DNA from: Fusibacter paucivorans
Lineage (GTDB): Bacteria > Bacillota > Clostridia > Peptostreptococcales > Acidaminobacteraceae
Length of the DNA stretch: 64,000 bases
NCBI RefSeq assembly: GCF_018390735.1
Contig: NZ_JAHBCL010000021.1
Coordinates: 28,053 to 92,052, forward strand
Direction of reading: 5' to 3'
Part shown: positions 1-8,454 of the stretch, piece by piece
Layout of the letters: every line of letters begins with the position of its first letter
How positions within the stretch are numbered: position 1 is the first letter of the stretch
Made by a program: the position numbers and the translations under genes
Notes under the pieces: generated by a model
Told to the model about the DNA's origin: nothing
The model's database searches: none
The model's input: the letters and a program-made list of their open reading frames with translations, nothing else

Positions 1-918
1 GCATCAAGTGTTCGGACGATGATTGGCAATAGGGAACTTGAAATAACAGATGAATGGCAGTCGACAGAAAACATCAATGCCATGAATAAAATTGAAGGGG
101 TTGAAGTTGCCGTCATGTCTACAGGGATGACGCAGAACATGATGTATAATACAAAGCTTGCACCAACAGACGATGCAAACTTTAGAAAGGCATTAAACTG
201 TCTATTTGATTATCAAATGATCTCAGATAAAATTCTCATCGATTCACCTGTTTCAGTAGGTCCAGTTTCAGCCAATACACCTGGTGCTTCGACAGATTTA
301 ATGCAATATACCTATGATATTGAAAAAGCAAAAGATTATCTTTCAAAATCCAAGTACGCGAATAATCTTGCAGATTATCCTGTAGAACTCTTCGTCAACA
401 GCGATGTTGCAGACCATGAAAAAATAGCGTTGGCATTCCAAGCGGCAGCGCAGCAAGCAGGCATTACTGTCGATATAACAAAAGGCCCTTGGCTTGCTAT
501 TCAAGAGCGTGTTGCAACTGTTGAATCAACGCCAAATATGCTTTGCATCTCTGTTGCACCGCATTATATGGAAGCGGGTTCAATGCTGGCAACGCGATAC
601 CATTCAAATTCTGTCGGAACATGGGAACAGGCAGAATGGCTGCAAAGCGATGAAATTGACGGCTTAATTGAAGATGCGCTTGCAACAACGGACCGTGCAG
701 CACGATTCGAGCAATATGATGTAATTCAAAAGAAACTGGTTGATATTGCGCCAACCGCGTGGCTGGTCGATTTGTCCGAGCGTCATATTTACCAAAGTGC
801 CTATGTGTACTGGCCAGTTGCAGAATCTGCAAAAGAGGGCACGATTATAACGTTGCCGTTAGGTTATACGGAAGATTACAGACTCTTTAAAGTATTTCCG
901 GATCAGATTCCACAATAG
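1..918 (+). CDS. ABC transporter substrate-binding protein, family 5 (peptide type), 5' truncated
   Basis: This is the C-terminal part of an extracellular solute-binding protein of the SBP_bac_5 family, which captures oligopeptides, dipeptides or similar solutes outside the membrane for an ABC importer. The frame is open from base 1, so the true start and the lipoprotein signal lie outside the window; the ATG at 19 is internal. About 305 residues are visible. The early stretch (EVAVMSTGMTQNMMYNTKLAP, given here only in part as MMYNTKLAP) and the following FRKAL fit the family pattern in which the binding protein's second lobe begins, and YDIEKAKDYL is the common Y-x-x-x-K-A-x-x-L element. Two permeases and two ATPases follow in the same direction. 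A terminator separates it from them, so it may be expressed more than the rest. Ligand unknown. Confidence 0.85.
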   Translation, partial: ASSVRTMIGNRELEITDEWQSTENINAMNKIEGVEVAVMSTGMTQNMMYNTKLAPTDDANFRKALNCLFDYQMISDKILIDSPVSVGPVSANTPGASTDLMQYTYDIEKAKDYLSKSKYANNLADYPVELFVNSDVADHEKIALAFQAAAQQAGITVDITKGPWLAIQERVATVESTPNMLCISVAPHYMEAGSMLATRYHSNSVGTWEQAEWLQSDEIDGLIEDALATTDRAARFEQYDVIQKKLVDIAPTAWLVDLSERHIYQSAYVYWPVAESAKEGTIITLPLGYTEDYRLFKVFPDQIPQ

Positions 919-931
919 AATGAGATAGACC

Positions 932-972
932 CCCTTTGCGAGTGATCTGCCCGCAAAGGGTATTTCTTTTTA
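932..972 (+). terminator. Intrinsic terminator or attenuator after the binding-protein gene
   Basis: CCCTTTGCG at 932-940 pairs with CGCAAAGGG at 952-960 and is followed by TATTTCTTTTTA. It sits 14 bases after the binding-protein stop codon and before the permease gene of the same operon. It probably works as a partial terminator that lowers membrane-component expression relative to the binding protein. The U-tract is interrupted, which suits readthrough. Confidence 0.75.
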
Positions 973-1122
973 GGTGAGAAAATAGCATCATTCAAATTTT
1001 AATCCTTTCACGACAATAAATACGATTTTCAGCATACGAAAGTGCAACATTTTGTCGCGAAGGATCAACGAAAGGTAATGATGCCATTTTCTTAGGTAAC
1101 AAAGTGCAAAAGGAGGATTTGA

Positions 1123-2133
1123 ATGTTACGCTTTTTGTCAAGACGATTACTTCAAGGCGTATTTGTAATATTCGGATTATCAATCTTCATTTTCGTCATC
1201 TCCAGAATCATTCCGGGCGATCCCGCTAAAATGGCATTGGGGCCAAGGGCTACTGAAACCGCCGTTGAACAGCTTCGTGAAGAAATGCATCTGAACGACA
1301 GCATACCGGAACAATACTATTATTGGATTACAGGAGCGCTTAAAGGCGATTTAGGAAAATCCGTCAACACCAAACGTGCCGTTGTCGAAGATGTCAGCGA
1401 ATTCTTGCCGGCAACGATTGAACTCGTTATTGTTTCAGGTATCATACTGATCGTTGTCTCGCTGTTATTAGGTGTTTTAGCGGCGCGCTACAAGGATACA
1501 TGGATAGATGCGCTGATACGCTTTACTGCATATATTGGCATTGCGATTCCATCCTTTGTCATGGCTATTATATTTTTGCTTATTTTTGGTTTGGTATTAC
1601 AGTGGGTTCCTGTACTCGGGCGACTTAGCCCCGGGATGACGCCGCCGCCGACTGTAACGGGTTTGATGATGGTAGACAGCTTAATCGCTGGCGACATGGC
1701 AGCATTTTGGGATGCTTTTGAGCACATCATACTGCCGGCTATTTCATTAGCATTGGGCGGTTTGTTACAGGAAGCCAGAATTTTGAGGAGCGCCATTTCG
1801 GACAATATGGGAAAAGAATATATTGCTGTCGCTAGAGGCTACGGTATCCCAAACAATAAAATAATGAATAAGTATTTACTCAAACCCTCGATGATTCCAG
1901 TTGTCTCGGTTATGGGTTTGGATCTTGCTTCCCTTATGGGCAACGCATTTTTGGTTGAGAAAATTTTTAACTGGCCTGGTTTATCGCGTTATGGTCTCAA
2001 TGCCATGCTGACAAAAGACCTGAATGCCATTTCGGCAGTTATTCTGATAATCGGTTTGATGTTTTTAGTGATCAACATCGTGGTCGATATCATTATCGCC
2101 GCTTTGGACCCGAGAATAAGATTGGGGGACTAG
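1123..2133 (+). CDS. ABC transporter permease, DppB/OppB family
   Basis: Inner-membrane permease of a peptide-type ABC importer, 336 residues, the usual family length. The N-terminal segment LLQGVFVIFGLSIFIFVI is the first membrane helix, followed by the family element IPGDPAKM near residue 31, then several further hydrophobic helices. The cytoplasmic EAA loop that contacts the ATPase is visible around residues 230-250 (ARGYGIPNNKIMNKY). The start is fixed by AAAAGGAGG at 1107-1116, six bases before the ATG. It is followed by an OppC-type permease 9 bases later and two ATPase genes, so it belongs to one importer. Family assignment is firm; the substrate is not readable. Confidence 0.93.
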   Translation: MLRFLSRRLLQGVFVIFGLSIFIFVISRIIPGDPAKMALGPRATETAVEQLREEMHLNDSIPEQYYYWITGALKGDLGKSVNTKRAVVEDVSEFLPATIELVIVSGIILIVVSLLLGVLAARYKDTWIDALIRFTAYIGIAIPSFVMAIIFLLIFGLVLQWVPVLGRLSPGMTPPPTVTGLMMVDSLIAGDMAAFWDAFEHIILPAISLALGGLLQEARILRSAISDNMGKEYIAVARGYGIPNNKIMNKYLLKPSMIPVVSVMGLDLASLMGNAFLVEKIFNWPGLSRYGLNAMLTKDLNAISAVILIIGLMFLVINIVVDIIIAALDPRIRLGD

Positions 2134-2142
2134 GAGATTACG

Positions 2143-3039
2143 ATGGAAAATCAAGGAAGAATACACAAAAATACATTTATGAAAGAATCGACAAGAGAAA
2201 ATATGCGCATGTACTGGTATAAATTCTCTAGAAACAAATTATCTGTTCTCGGTTTGCTGTTAGTGATCAGCTCCATTGTCATCGCCATCTTTGCGCCTGT
2301 TATTGCACCATTTCCACAACACGTAGAAGCATTTGTCGACTATAACAACGCAAGCTTAGCGCCAAGCAGCACATACTGGTTTGGAACGGATATTTTTGGG
2401 CGCGATATTCTGTCTAGAATCATTTTTGCTTTTCGTGGAGCGCTTTACATGTCGATTATCGTTCTCGCCATCGCAGTACCGGTTGGTACGCTTTTAGGAC
2501 TGATCGCCGGCTATTTCGGCGGATGGTTTGAGGTGGTTATTATGCGTCTTACAGACATCTTTTTATCGATACCGGCGATTATTCTGGCGCTTTCGATCGC
2601 ATCAGTACTAGAACCAAATCTGACGAGTTCTATGATCGCTGTTACAGTAATGTGGTGGCCTTGGTATACACGCATGGTAGCGGGGATGGCAAAATCTTAC
2701 TCAAAGGAGTATTTTATCAAAAATGCCGAACTGATCGGTGCTTCAAAGTTCCATATTTTATTTCGGGAGATCTTGCCAAACTGTATTTCGCCGATTTTGA
2801 CAAAGATGGCACTGGATGTCGGATGGGTTATGCTCATCGGCGCAACACTCAGCTATTGTGGCTTGGGTGAACAGCCGCCAACGCCGGCGTTTGGACAAAT
2901 GATTTCTGATGGTTCAAAATATATGCCGGACCTATGGTGGATGACTATCTATCCGGCAATGGCGATTGCCTATATCATCTTAGGTTTTAATCTTTTAGGT
3001 GATGGCATATCCGACATGTTTAACAAAGGGAGACAGTAG
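2143..3039 (+). CDS. ABC transporter permease, DppC/OppC family
   Basis: Second membrane subunit of the peptide-type importer, 298 residues. A hydrophilic N-terminal tail precedes the first helix (SVLGLLLVISSIVIAIFAPV); then comes the OppC hallmark FGTDIFGRDILSR near residue 83, where the channel domain begins. The EAA loop is around residues 190-210 (ELIGASKFHILFREILPN). The ATG lies 9 bases after the previous stop with TAGGAG upstream. It would pair with the 1123-2133 product to form the transmembrane pore. Typical length and no disruption. Confidence 0.93.
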   Translation: MENQGRIHKNTFMKESTRENMRMYWYKFSRNKLSVLGLLLVISSIVIAIFAPVIAPFPQHVEAFVDYNNASLAPSSTYWFGTDIFGRDILSRIIFAFRGALYMSIIVLAIAVPVGTLLGLIAGYFGGWFEVVIMRLTDIFLSIPAIILALSIASVLEPNLTSSMIAVTVMWWPWYTRMVAGMAKSYSKEYFIKNAELIGASKFHILFREILPNCISPILTKMALDVGWVMLIGATLSYCGLGEQPPTPAFGQMISDGSKYMPDLWWMTIYPAMAIAYIILGFNLLGDGISDMFNKGRQ

Positions 3040-3041
3040 TT

Positions 3042-4013
3042 ATGACGAATGAATTATTAAGCATCAAAGACCTTGAGGTATGGTATAAAACATATCGTGG
3101 GTATGCGAAAGTCGTCAACGGCGTCAATCTGACAGTAAACAAAGGAGAGAAAGTTGGCGTCGTCGGCGAATCAGGATGCGGCAAAACGACGACGATGAAG
3201 TCGATTTTGCGGATGAATGTACAAAGTGCATATGTAAACAGTGGTGAGATATTGTATAGCGGCGAAAATATATTAAAAATGAACGAAGCGAAGCTTCAAG
3301 AGATCAGGCGGCGTGATATTGCCATGATTTCTCAGGAGCCTTCCGCAGCGCTCAATCCCGTTTTTACAATCGGAGAGCAAATACGAGATGTCATTCGATA
3401 TTCAGATACAAAGAAAAAGTTTACAAAAGAGGAAATGCAGTCAAAGGCCATTGATGCAATTAAAAGTGTTATGATTTCGGATCCGGAACGCATACTGGCT
3501 TCATATCCTTACCAGCTTAGCGGCGGTATGAAGCAGCGTATCTGCATTGCAATGGGGCTTGTCGTTCCAAGAAATGTTTTAATTGCAGACGAGCCGGGAA
3601 CGGCACTTGACGTCACTATTCAAGATCAGATACATCGTTTACTTCATAATTTGGTAGAAGAAAAGGATATGTCGCTGATCATGATTACACATTCACTTGG
3701 CGTTGCAAGAGAGCTCGTTGATCGAATACACGTTATGTATGCAGGTGACGTTGTCGAAGTGGCAAAGACGGATGACTTGTTTAAAAAGCCGCTGCATCCT
3801 TATACCATCGGCCTTCTGGATTGTGTACCAAAGCTATCCGGTGGAGGGATATCAGAGGGGATTTACGGTTATGTGCCAAGTTACATTAACCCGGCACCGG
3901 GCTGTCGATTTGCATCAAGGTGTCCAAAGGCAACGCAAATCTGTCGTGAACAAAAACCGAGCATGACGAGCGTTGATGCAGAGCACAGCGTTGCGTGCTT
4001 CAATTATCAATAG
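3042..4013 (+). CDS. ABC transporter ATP-binding protein, DppD/OppD family
   Basis: Cytoplasmic ATPase of the peptide-type importer, 323 residues. Walker A is GESGCGKTT at about residues 42-50, the signature is LSGGMKQR near 159, and Walker B with the D-loop is ADEPGTALDVT near 180. The usual DEPTTALD has a glycine in the first threonine position here, which is unlikely to matter. The C-terminal oligopeptide-ABC extension ends with the cysteine-containing element GCRFASRCPKATQIC. The gene starts two bases after the OppC-type stop and is followed by the partner ATPase, so the two would form a heterodimer under the permease pair. Confidence 0.93.
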   Translation: MTNELLSIKDLEVWYKTYRGYAKVVNGVNLTVNKGEKVGVVGESGCGKTTTMKSILRMNVQSAYVNSGEILYSGENILKMNEAKLQEIRRRDIAMISQEPSAALNPVFTIGEQIRDVIRYSDTKKKFTKEEMQSKAIDAIKSVMISDPERILASYPYQLSGGMKQRICIAMGLVVPRNVLIADEPGTALDVTIQDQIHRLLHNLVEEKDMSLIMITHSLGVARELVDRIHVMYAGDVVEVAKTDDLFKKPLHPYTIGLLDCVPKLSGGGISEGIYGYVPSYINPAPGCRFASRCPKATQICREQKPSMTSVDAEHSVACFNYQ

Positions 4014-4026
4014 CAAAGAGGCAATT

Positions 4027-5004
4027 ATGAGTAAAACAGTATTACAAGTGAACCATTTAAAGACCTATTTTACGGTCGATAAACGCAAGAATCTATTTGT
4101 AAGAGCTGTCGATGACGTTTCCTTTTCAATTGATCAGGGCGAGATTGTTGCACTCGTCGGAGAATCTGGGTCAGGTAAGAGCACCATTGCCTATACTATT
4201 ATGGGCATGTATGAGACATCTGGCGGCGAAATAATATTTGATGGTGAAGACATTGCCAATAAAAAGCGTACCTTTGATTTTAAGAAAAAAGCGCAAATTG
4301 TTTTTCAAGACCCTGGTTCATCGCTTAATTCACATCAAGATGTCAAAGAAATTTTAAGTTTGCCGCTAAAAGTTCATAAAGTCGTAAAGCCAAGTCAGTT
4401 AGAAACGAAAATTATTGAGACATTGGATCGCGTTGGCCTGTCAGAAGATTTTATGTATAAGTCACCTACGGCGATTGGAGGAGGCGAAAAGCAGCTCGTC
4501 TCTATTGCGAGGGCGCTTTGCAGCAATCCTGAATTCATCATATTGGATGAGCCGACGTCGAATCTTGATGTCTCCATTCAGGCTAAAATTATCAACATGC
4601 TGCTAAAATTACATGAAGAACAATCACTTTCATATCTTTTTATTACACATGATTTAAGTTTGGTGCGCAATATTTCGACAAAAGTTATCATTATGTATCT
4701 GGGCAAGATCTGTGAAATTGCCAATACAGAAGAATTTTACGGTAATCCGCATCACCCGTATACGCAAATGCTGCTTTCGGCTATACCGGTTGTTTCGGAA
4801 GAAGAGGAGCAGCTAAAGCCATCGAGAATACGTTCAACAGGTGAAATACCATCCCCTGTAAACATACCAAAAGGATGCAGTTTCAATACGCGATGTCATC
4901 GTGCAGTACCATTATGCTTCGAGGAAGACCCAGAGATGATCGAAGTCACAAAAGGACATTTTGTCAGATGTCACCTCTATGGCAAATGTAAACCAGAACT
5001 GTAG
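4027..5004 (+). CDS. ABC transporter ATP-binding protein, DppF/OppF family
   Basis: Second ATPase of the importer, 325 residues from the ATG at 4027, which has AAAGAGG six bases upstream. An in-frame ATG at 3973 lies inside the previous gene and would add 18 unrelated residues, so it was not used. Walker A is GESGSGKST at residues 45-53, Walker B is ILDEPTSNLDVS, and the cysteine-bearing C-terminal tail (GCSFNTRCHRAVPLC) is present. The ABC signature is atypical: it reads IGGGEKQ near residue 150 where the family has LSGGQ or FSGGQ, so the serine that contacts ATP in the partner subunit is replaced by glycine. Last gene of the operon, followed by a strong terminator. Confidence 0.92.
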   Translation: MSKTVLQVNHLKTYFTVDKRKNLFVRAVDDVSFSIDQGEIVALVGESGSGKSTIAYTIMGMYETSGGEIIFDGEDIANKKRTFDFKKKAQIVFQDPGSSLNSHQDVKEILSLPLKVHKVVKPSQLETKIIETLDRVGLSEDFMYKSPTAIGGGEKQLVSIARALCSNPEFIILDEPTSNLDVSIQAKIINMLLKLHEEQSLSYLFITHDLSLVRNISTKVIIMYLGKICEIANTEEFYGNPHHPYTQMLLSAIPVVSEEEEQLKPSRIRSTGEIPSPVNIPKGCSFNTRCHRAVPLCFEEDPEMIEVTKGHFVRCHLYGKCKPEL

Positions 5005-5097
5005 CGTGTACCCTTTCACGTCGTTTCAGTATACGATTTCAATAACCGTTATCACTTTGCTCCAGAAAGCGGCAACATGTTGTTGAACCGATAAATA

Positions 5098-5139
5098 ATA
5101 CTCGTAGGACACATTATTGTGTTCTGCGGGTATTTTTTA
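5098..5139 (+). terminator. Intrinsic terminator of the peptide-type ABC operon
   Basis: Sixteen consecutive base pairs (four of them G-U) join 5098-5113 with 5118-5133 across a four-base loop, followed by TTTTTAT. It ends the importer operon. The rest of the 337-base gap up to 5341 holds two smaller inverted repeats, TTGAGGA at 5156-5162 with TCCTCAA at 5181-5187, and GCATTCA at 5275-5281 with TGAATGC at 5285-5291, both upstream of the permease gene. They could be control elements, but no clear promoter was recognised. Confidence 0.9.
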
Positions 5140-5341
5140 TCTCGTTGTTGTTCAATTGAGGAAATGTGAATGATGTAATGTCCTCAATAATCAATGATAG
5201 TGGTATGAATATTTCAGATGGTTAAAAAAATAAAATCTTGCGACCGCTTTCGGAGGATGGTACGATATTAAAAAGCATTCAGATTGAATGCAAAACAGCG
5301 GAAAATAATCAAAAACAAATAAATGAAAATGAGGAAAAGAC

Positions 5342-7450
5342 ATGGAAAAAAAGATAGGTCTTAAGACGCTTGAAGGCGTCTATACGCCGACATTATTAAC
5401 AATTCTCGGCGTTATTCTCTATTTGCGTCTGGGCTGGGTTGTCGGCAATGTTGGTTTTTTTGCGACAATACTCATTATCCTCCTTGCGCATGTCATTACT
5501 TTTGCAACGGCACTGTCAATGTCCTCAATGCTCACCAATATCAAAATCGGTTCTGGCGGTGCATATGCAATTATCACGCGGTCTTTGGGACTTGAAATGG
5601 GTGGTGCGATTGGTGTGCCGCTCTATATTTCGCAATCGATTTCCGTAGCCTTTTACATTACCGGTTTTAGCGAGCTGTGGGTGAATTTTTTTCCGAGTCA
5701 TTCACAGATTATTGTTGGCGTTTTAACGTGGGCGGTTCTGTCAATCATCTCACTAAAGAGTGCTAAACTCGCATTTCGCATTCAGTATGGCATTCTTTTA
5801 GCCGTGATCCTTTCATTGATTTCCTTTTTAATGGGTCCAAACCTTAATACAAACGGGATTGTCATGCAGGGAACGTTCGAAATGGGTTCTTTTTGGACGA
5901 CATTCGCTGTCTTCTTCCCAGCTGTTACAGGTATACTAACAGGCGCTACAATGTCAGGTGACCTTGAAAATCCAAGAGAAAGCATTATTAAGGGAACGAT
6001 TGGTTCTATTCTGACCGGTTTAATCGTTTATATTGTTGTTGCATACTGGTTTGCGCATCAAGCAAACCAATATGACTTATTGCATGATACTTCAATTATT
6101 TTTAAGCTCGCACGGGTAGAAGCGCTAATCATTGCAGGTGTAATGGGAGCGGTGCTTTCATCGGCACTGTCAACATTGGTCAGTGCACCGAGGACGTTGG
6201 CAGCACTTGCAGAAAATCACGTTGTGCCATTTCACAGGCTATTGTCAAAAACGAATAAGAACGGAGAACCCTTCAATGCTATTATCGTCTCATCTGCCAT
6301 TTCGTTAGGCGTTATCATTGCAGGCAATCTAGATAGTCTCGCATCGCTATTGACGATGTTTTTCTTAACGACATACGGCATGATAAACCTCGTCGTTTTT
6401 TTAGAACAAGTGACGGGAATTATCAGTTATAGACCCAGCTTGAAAATGTCAATCGCCGTACCGATTGTTGGGACAGTGGGCTGTTTTTCTGTTATGCTGC
6501 TCATTAACCCAGTCTTTTCAGTGATTACCTTTGGCGTCGTCATGGTGATTTACTCTGTCCTGAAAAAACGTCATTTAGCGTCGCCGTATGGTGATGTCAG
6601 AGGTGGAATCTTCATTGCCATTTCTGAATGGGCTGCTCAGAAATCTGCGGCAATACCGTATCACCCTAGACTGTGGAAACCTTCTATTGCAGTACCTGTC
6701 GAAAAACCGGAAGATTTTAAGCGCTTGACGCGCATTATTCAAAAACTCGTCTATCCGTCGGGGCGGGTCTATTATATCACTTCTCATAAAGAAGCGGTCA
6801 TTGATGAAAATCATGATCGTCGAATTGACGAAGTACTCGTCCCCCTAAGAGAAAAGCAAATATTTGTACAAAAAACGACGGTTACTTCTGAAAAGTTTGC
6901 CGATGTACTCGTGCCGACACTTCAATGTCTTAAAAGTTCTTATTTACCGCCTAATATTATTTTGCTAACAATCAGTGATGACCATGAAAAGCAAGAAAAG
7001 CTCAGAAATATGGTTTATATGGTAAAGCCTCTAAAGATATCCGTGGGCTGCCTGTGGCTGCATCCTAAGTTCGGCATGGGCAATGAACGAACGATTAATC
7101 TCTGGCTGCGCGACAAGAGTCCCAATAATGATTTAGCAATTCTCTGTGCGCTTCAGCTATCCCGCAATTACGATGCCGAACTCCATTTATGCCGTGTGAT
7201 CAGTGCTGAGAGCGACCGCCGAAAAACAGAGGAGGACTTAATGGCGTTTATTGACGAAGCGAGATTGCCTGCCAATACAAAACTGCGCGTTATGAAAGGC
7301 GAGTTTAAGGCACTGATGAATGAAAATGGTGCCGATCTTAATATTATCGGAATGCCTTATGATTTTGAGAGTATGCTTCGGATTATCGATTCCAGCAGCA
7401 GTAGTATTCTCTTCGTTGCATCAGGCGGACTTGAAAACGCATTGGTATAG
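5342..7450 (+). CDS. SLC12-like (cation-chloride cotransporter / amino acid permease superfamily) transporter
   Basis: Membrane transporter of 702 residues. The N-terminal 430 residues carry about twelve hydrophobic helices; the beginning GVYTPTLLTILGVILYLRLG and the later element TGATMSGDLENPRESI match the APC superfamily branch of eukaryotic Na-K-Cl and K-Cl cotransporters (SLC12) more closely than standard amino acid permeases. A soluble C-terminal region of roughly 260 residues follows, as in SLC12 proteins, ending in a part with a universal-stress-like sequence (RNYDAELHLCRV, NIIGMPYDF). Start set by GAGGAAAAGA just upstream. It stands alone, convergent with the UPF0316 gene. Transport of ions, amino acids or polyamines cannot be decided from sequence. 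Confidence 0.8.
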   Translation: MEKKIGLKTLEGVYTPTLLTILGVILYLRLGWVVGNVGFFATILIILLAHVITFATALSMSSMLTNIKIGSGGAYAIITRSLGLEMGGAIGVPLYISQSISVAFYITGFSELWVNFFPSHSQIIVGVLTWAVLSIISLKSAKLAFRIQYGILLAVILSLISFLMGPNLNTNGIVMQGTFEMGSFWTTFAVFFPAVTGILTGATMSGDLENPRESIIKGTIGSILTGLIVYIVVAYWFAHQANQYDLLHDTSIIFKLARVEALIIAGVMGAVLSSALSTLVSAPRTLAALAENHVVPFHRLLSKTNKNGEPFNAIIVSSAISLGVIIAGNLDSLASLLTMFFLTTYGMINLVVFLEQVTGIISYRPSLKMSIAVPIVGTVGCFSVMLLINPVFSVITFGVVMVIYSVLKKRHLASPYGDVRGGIFIAISEWAAQKSAAIPYHPRLWKPSIAVPVEKPEDFKRLTRIIQKLVYPSGRVYYITSHKEAVIDENHDRRIDEVLVPLREKQIFVQKTTVTSEKFADVLVPTLQCLKSSYLPPNIILLTISDDHEKQEKLRNMVYMVKPLKISVGCLWLHPKFGMGNERTINLWLRDKSPNNDLAILCALQLSRNYDAELHLCRVISAESDRRKTEEDLMAFIDEARLPANTKLRVMKGEFKALMNENGADLNIIGMPYDFESMLRIIDSSSSSILFVASGGLENALV

Positions 7451-7521
7451 CCAAAACTGTAATCAATCATGACTGATCAGAAATAAAACGATAATATGAC
7501 ACAGACTGATACGATAAAAAT

Positions 7522-7570
7522 AACGCCCGACATCATCCGCTCACTTTTTGAGCAGCTGGTGCTGGGCGTT
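7522..7570 (-). terminator. Terminator between convergent genes, best read on the minus strand
   Basis: AACGCCC at 7522-7528 pairs with GGGCGTT at 7564-7570, and the inner part adds imperfect pairs (GCTCA with TGAGC). Read on the minus strand the hairpin is followed by ATTTTTATC, a good U-tract that would end the UPF0316 transcript. On the plus strand only TATTCT follows, so it is weaker in that direction. Confidence 0.7.
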
Positions 7571-7617
7571 TATTCTGCCATATGCTAAATTTGGGCTATT
7601 TGCATCGAAAGGTGTTG

Positions 7618-8139
7618 TTAAATTCGCTTTCGTTTCATCAGACTGAGAATGTAGCCGCCCTTGAAATGTTTTGGCTCATAAAAGATGACAAAAGCCGACG
7701 GCTCAAATTTCTCAATGATCGCAAGCAGCTCTGATTCACGGTTGCGCTTGGTGAGGATGTCTAAACGGTAACGGGTACTTTCGCGTCCTTCACCTTCAAA
7801 AATAGTAACACCAAATCCGGTATCTCTCAGAAATTTGATAAGTTCTTCGTTTTTATTACGAATATTGACGATGGCAGATGTATAGCCGATAGCCAGACGG
7901 TCTTCTACATGAATGCCAACAATTAAGCCAAGGCCATAGCCAAGTGCATAGACGATGAGTCCCCAGAATGTTTGATTGCCTGTGAGAACTAATGACAGAC
8001 CAAAGACGTAGATCAAGCATTCGATGATGCCAAAGACGCTTGTCAGCAGCGTCATTTTTTTTACCATGCTAATCGTGCGTAGTGCCAGCATTGGAACATA
8101 ACATAGCTGTAGAATAAGAATTAGAGCGAGTTCTTTCAT
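7618..8139 (-). CDS. UPF0316 membrane protein (DUF5698 plus DUF2179)
   Basis: Small membrane protein, 173 residues. Three hydrophobic helices occupy roughly residues 1-85 (DUF5698-like), followed by a cytoplasmic domain with GFGVTIFEGEGRESTRYRLDILTKR, which is the DUF2179 signature also seen in YitT-type proteins. The molecular function of the family is unknown. The ATG at 8139 was chosen because GGGAGG lies 12 bases upstream; the upstream in-frame ATG at 8163 overlaps that ribosome binding site. It is a single gene facing the SLC12-like permease. Family assignment is good. Confidence 0.85.
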   Translation of the reverse strand: MKELALILILQLCYVPMLALRTISMVKKMTLLTSVFGIIECLIYVFGLSLVLTGNQTFWGLIVYALGYGLGLIVGIHVEDRLAIGYTSAIVNIRNKNEELIKFLRDTGFGVTIFEGEGRESTRYRLDILTKRNRESELLAIIEKFEPSAFVIFYEPKHFKGGYILSLMKRKRI

Positions 8140-8372
8140 AATTGCATTTTGCCTCCCAATCATTGCCTAATCATCATAACAATTACCGATAAAGTACTTG
8201 TTTTATTCTACCATTCATGTGATAACGCGTAAAGGCTGACGTACTTTCTTCTTTATGGTCGATGGGTTGACAACGCGTAATTATAGAAAGTAAATCGGGA
8301 CAGTGTTTTATTGATTAAGCTTATAGACTGTGTGAATTTATAAGTATATCGAATTGTTCAGCAGGATTGGGG

Positions 8373-8378
8373 TATAAT
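8373..8378 (+). promoter_or_regulatory. Candidate -10 element for the hybrid kinase gene
   Basis: A perfect TATAAT lies 77 bases before the kinase start in the 315-base divergent gap (8140-8454). No good -35 is found at 16-18 bases upstream, so an activator may be needed. A second weak candidate in the gap is TTGACA at 8267-8272 with TAAATC 18 bases later. Nothing else was recognised in this gap. Confidence 0.4.
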
Positions 8379-8454
8379 AACATCATCGGAATAAAGCACA
8401 AATATCCGTGATTGACGCAATGACATTCATTTGATATTTAGGGGGGCGTATTGA

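Noticed and set aside
992..1183. 63-codon minus frame covering the OppB start
   Set aside because: It overlaps the ribosome binding site and the first codons of a solid gene and has no features of its own.
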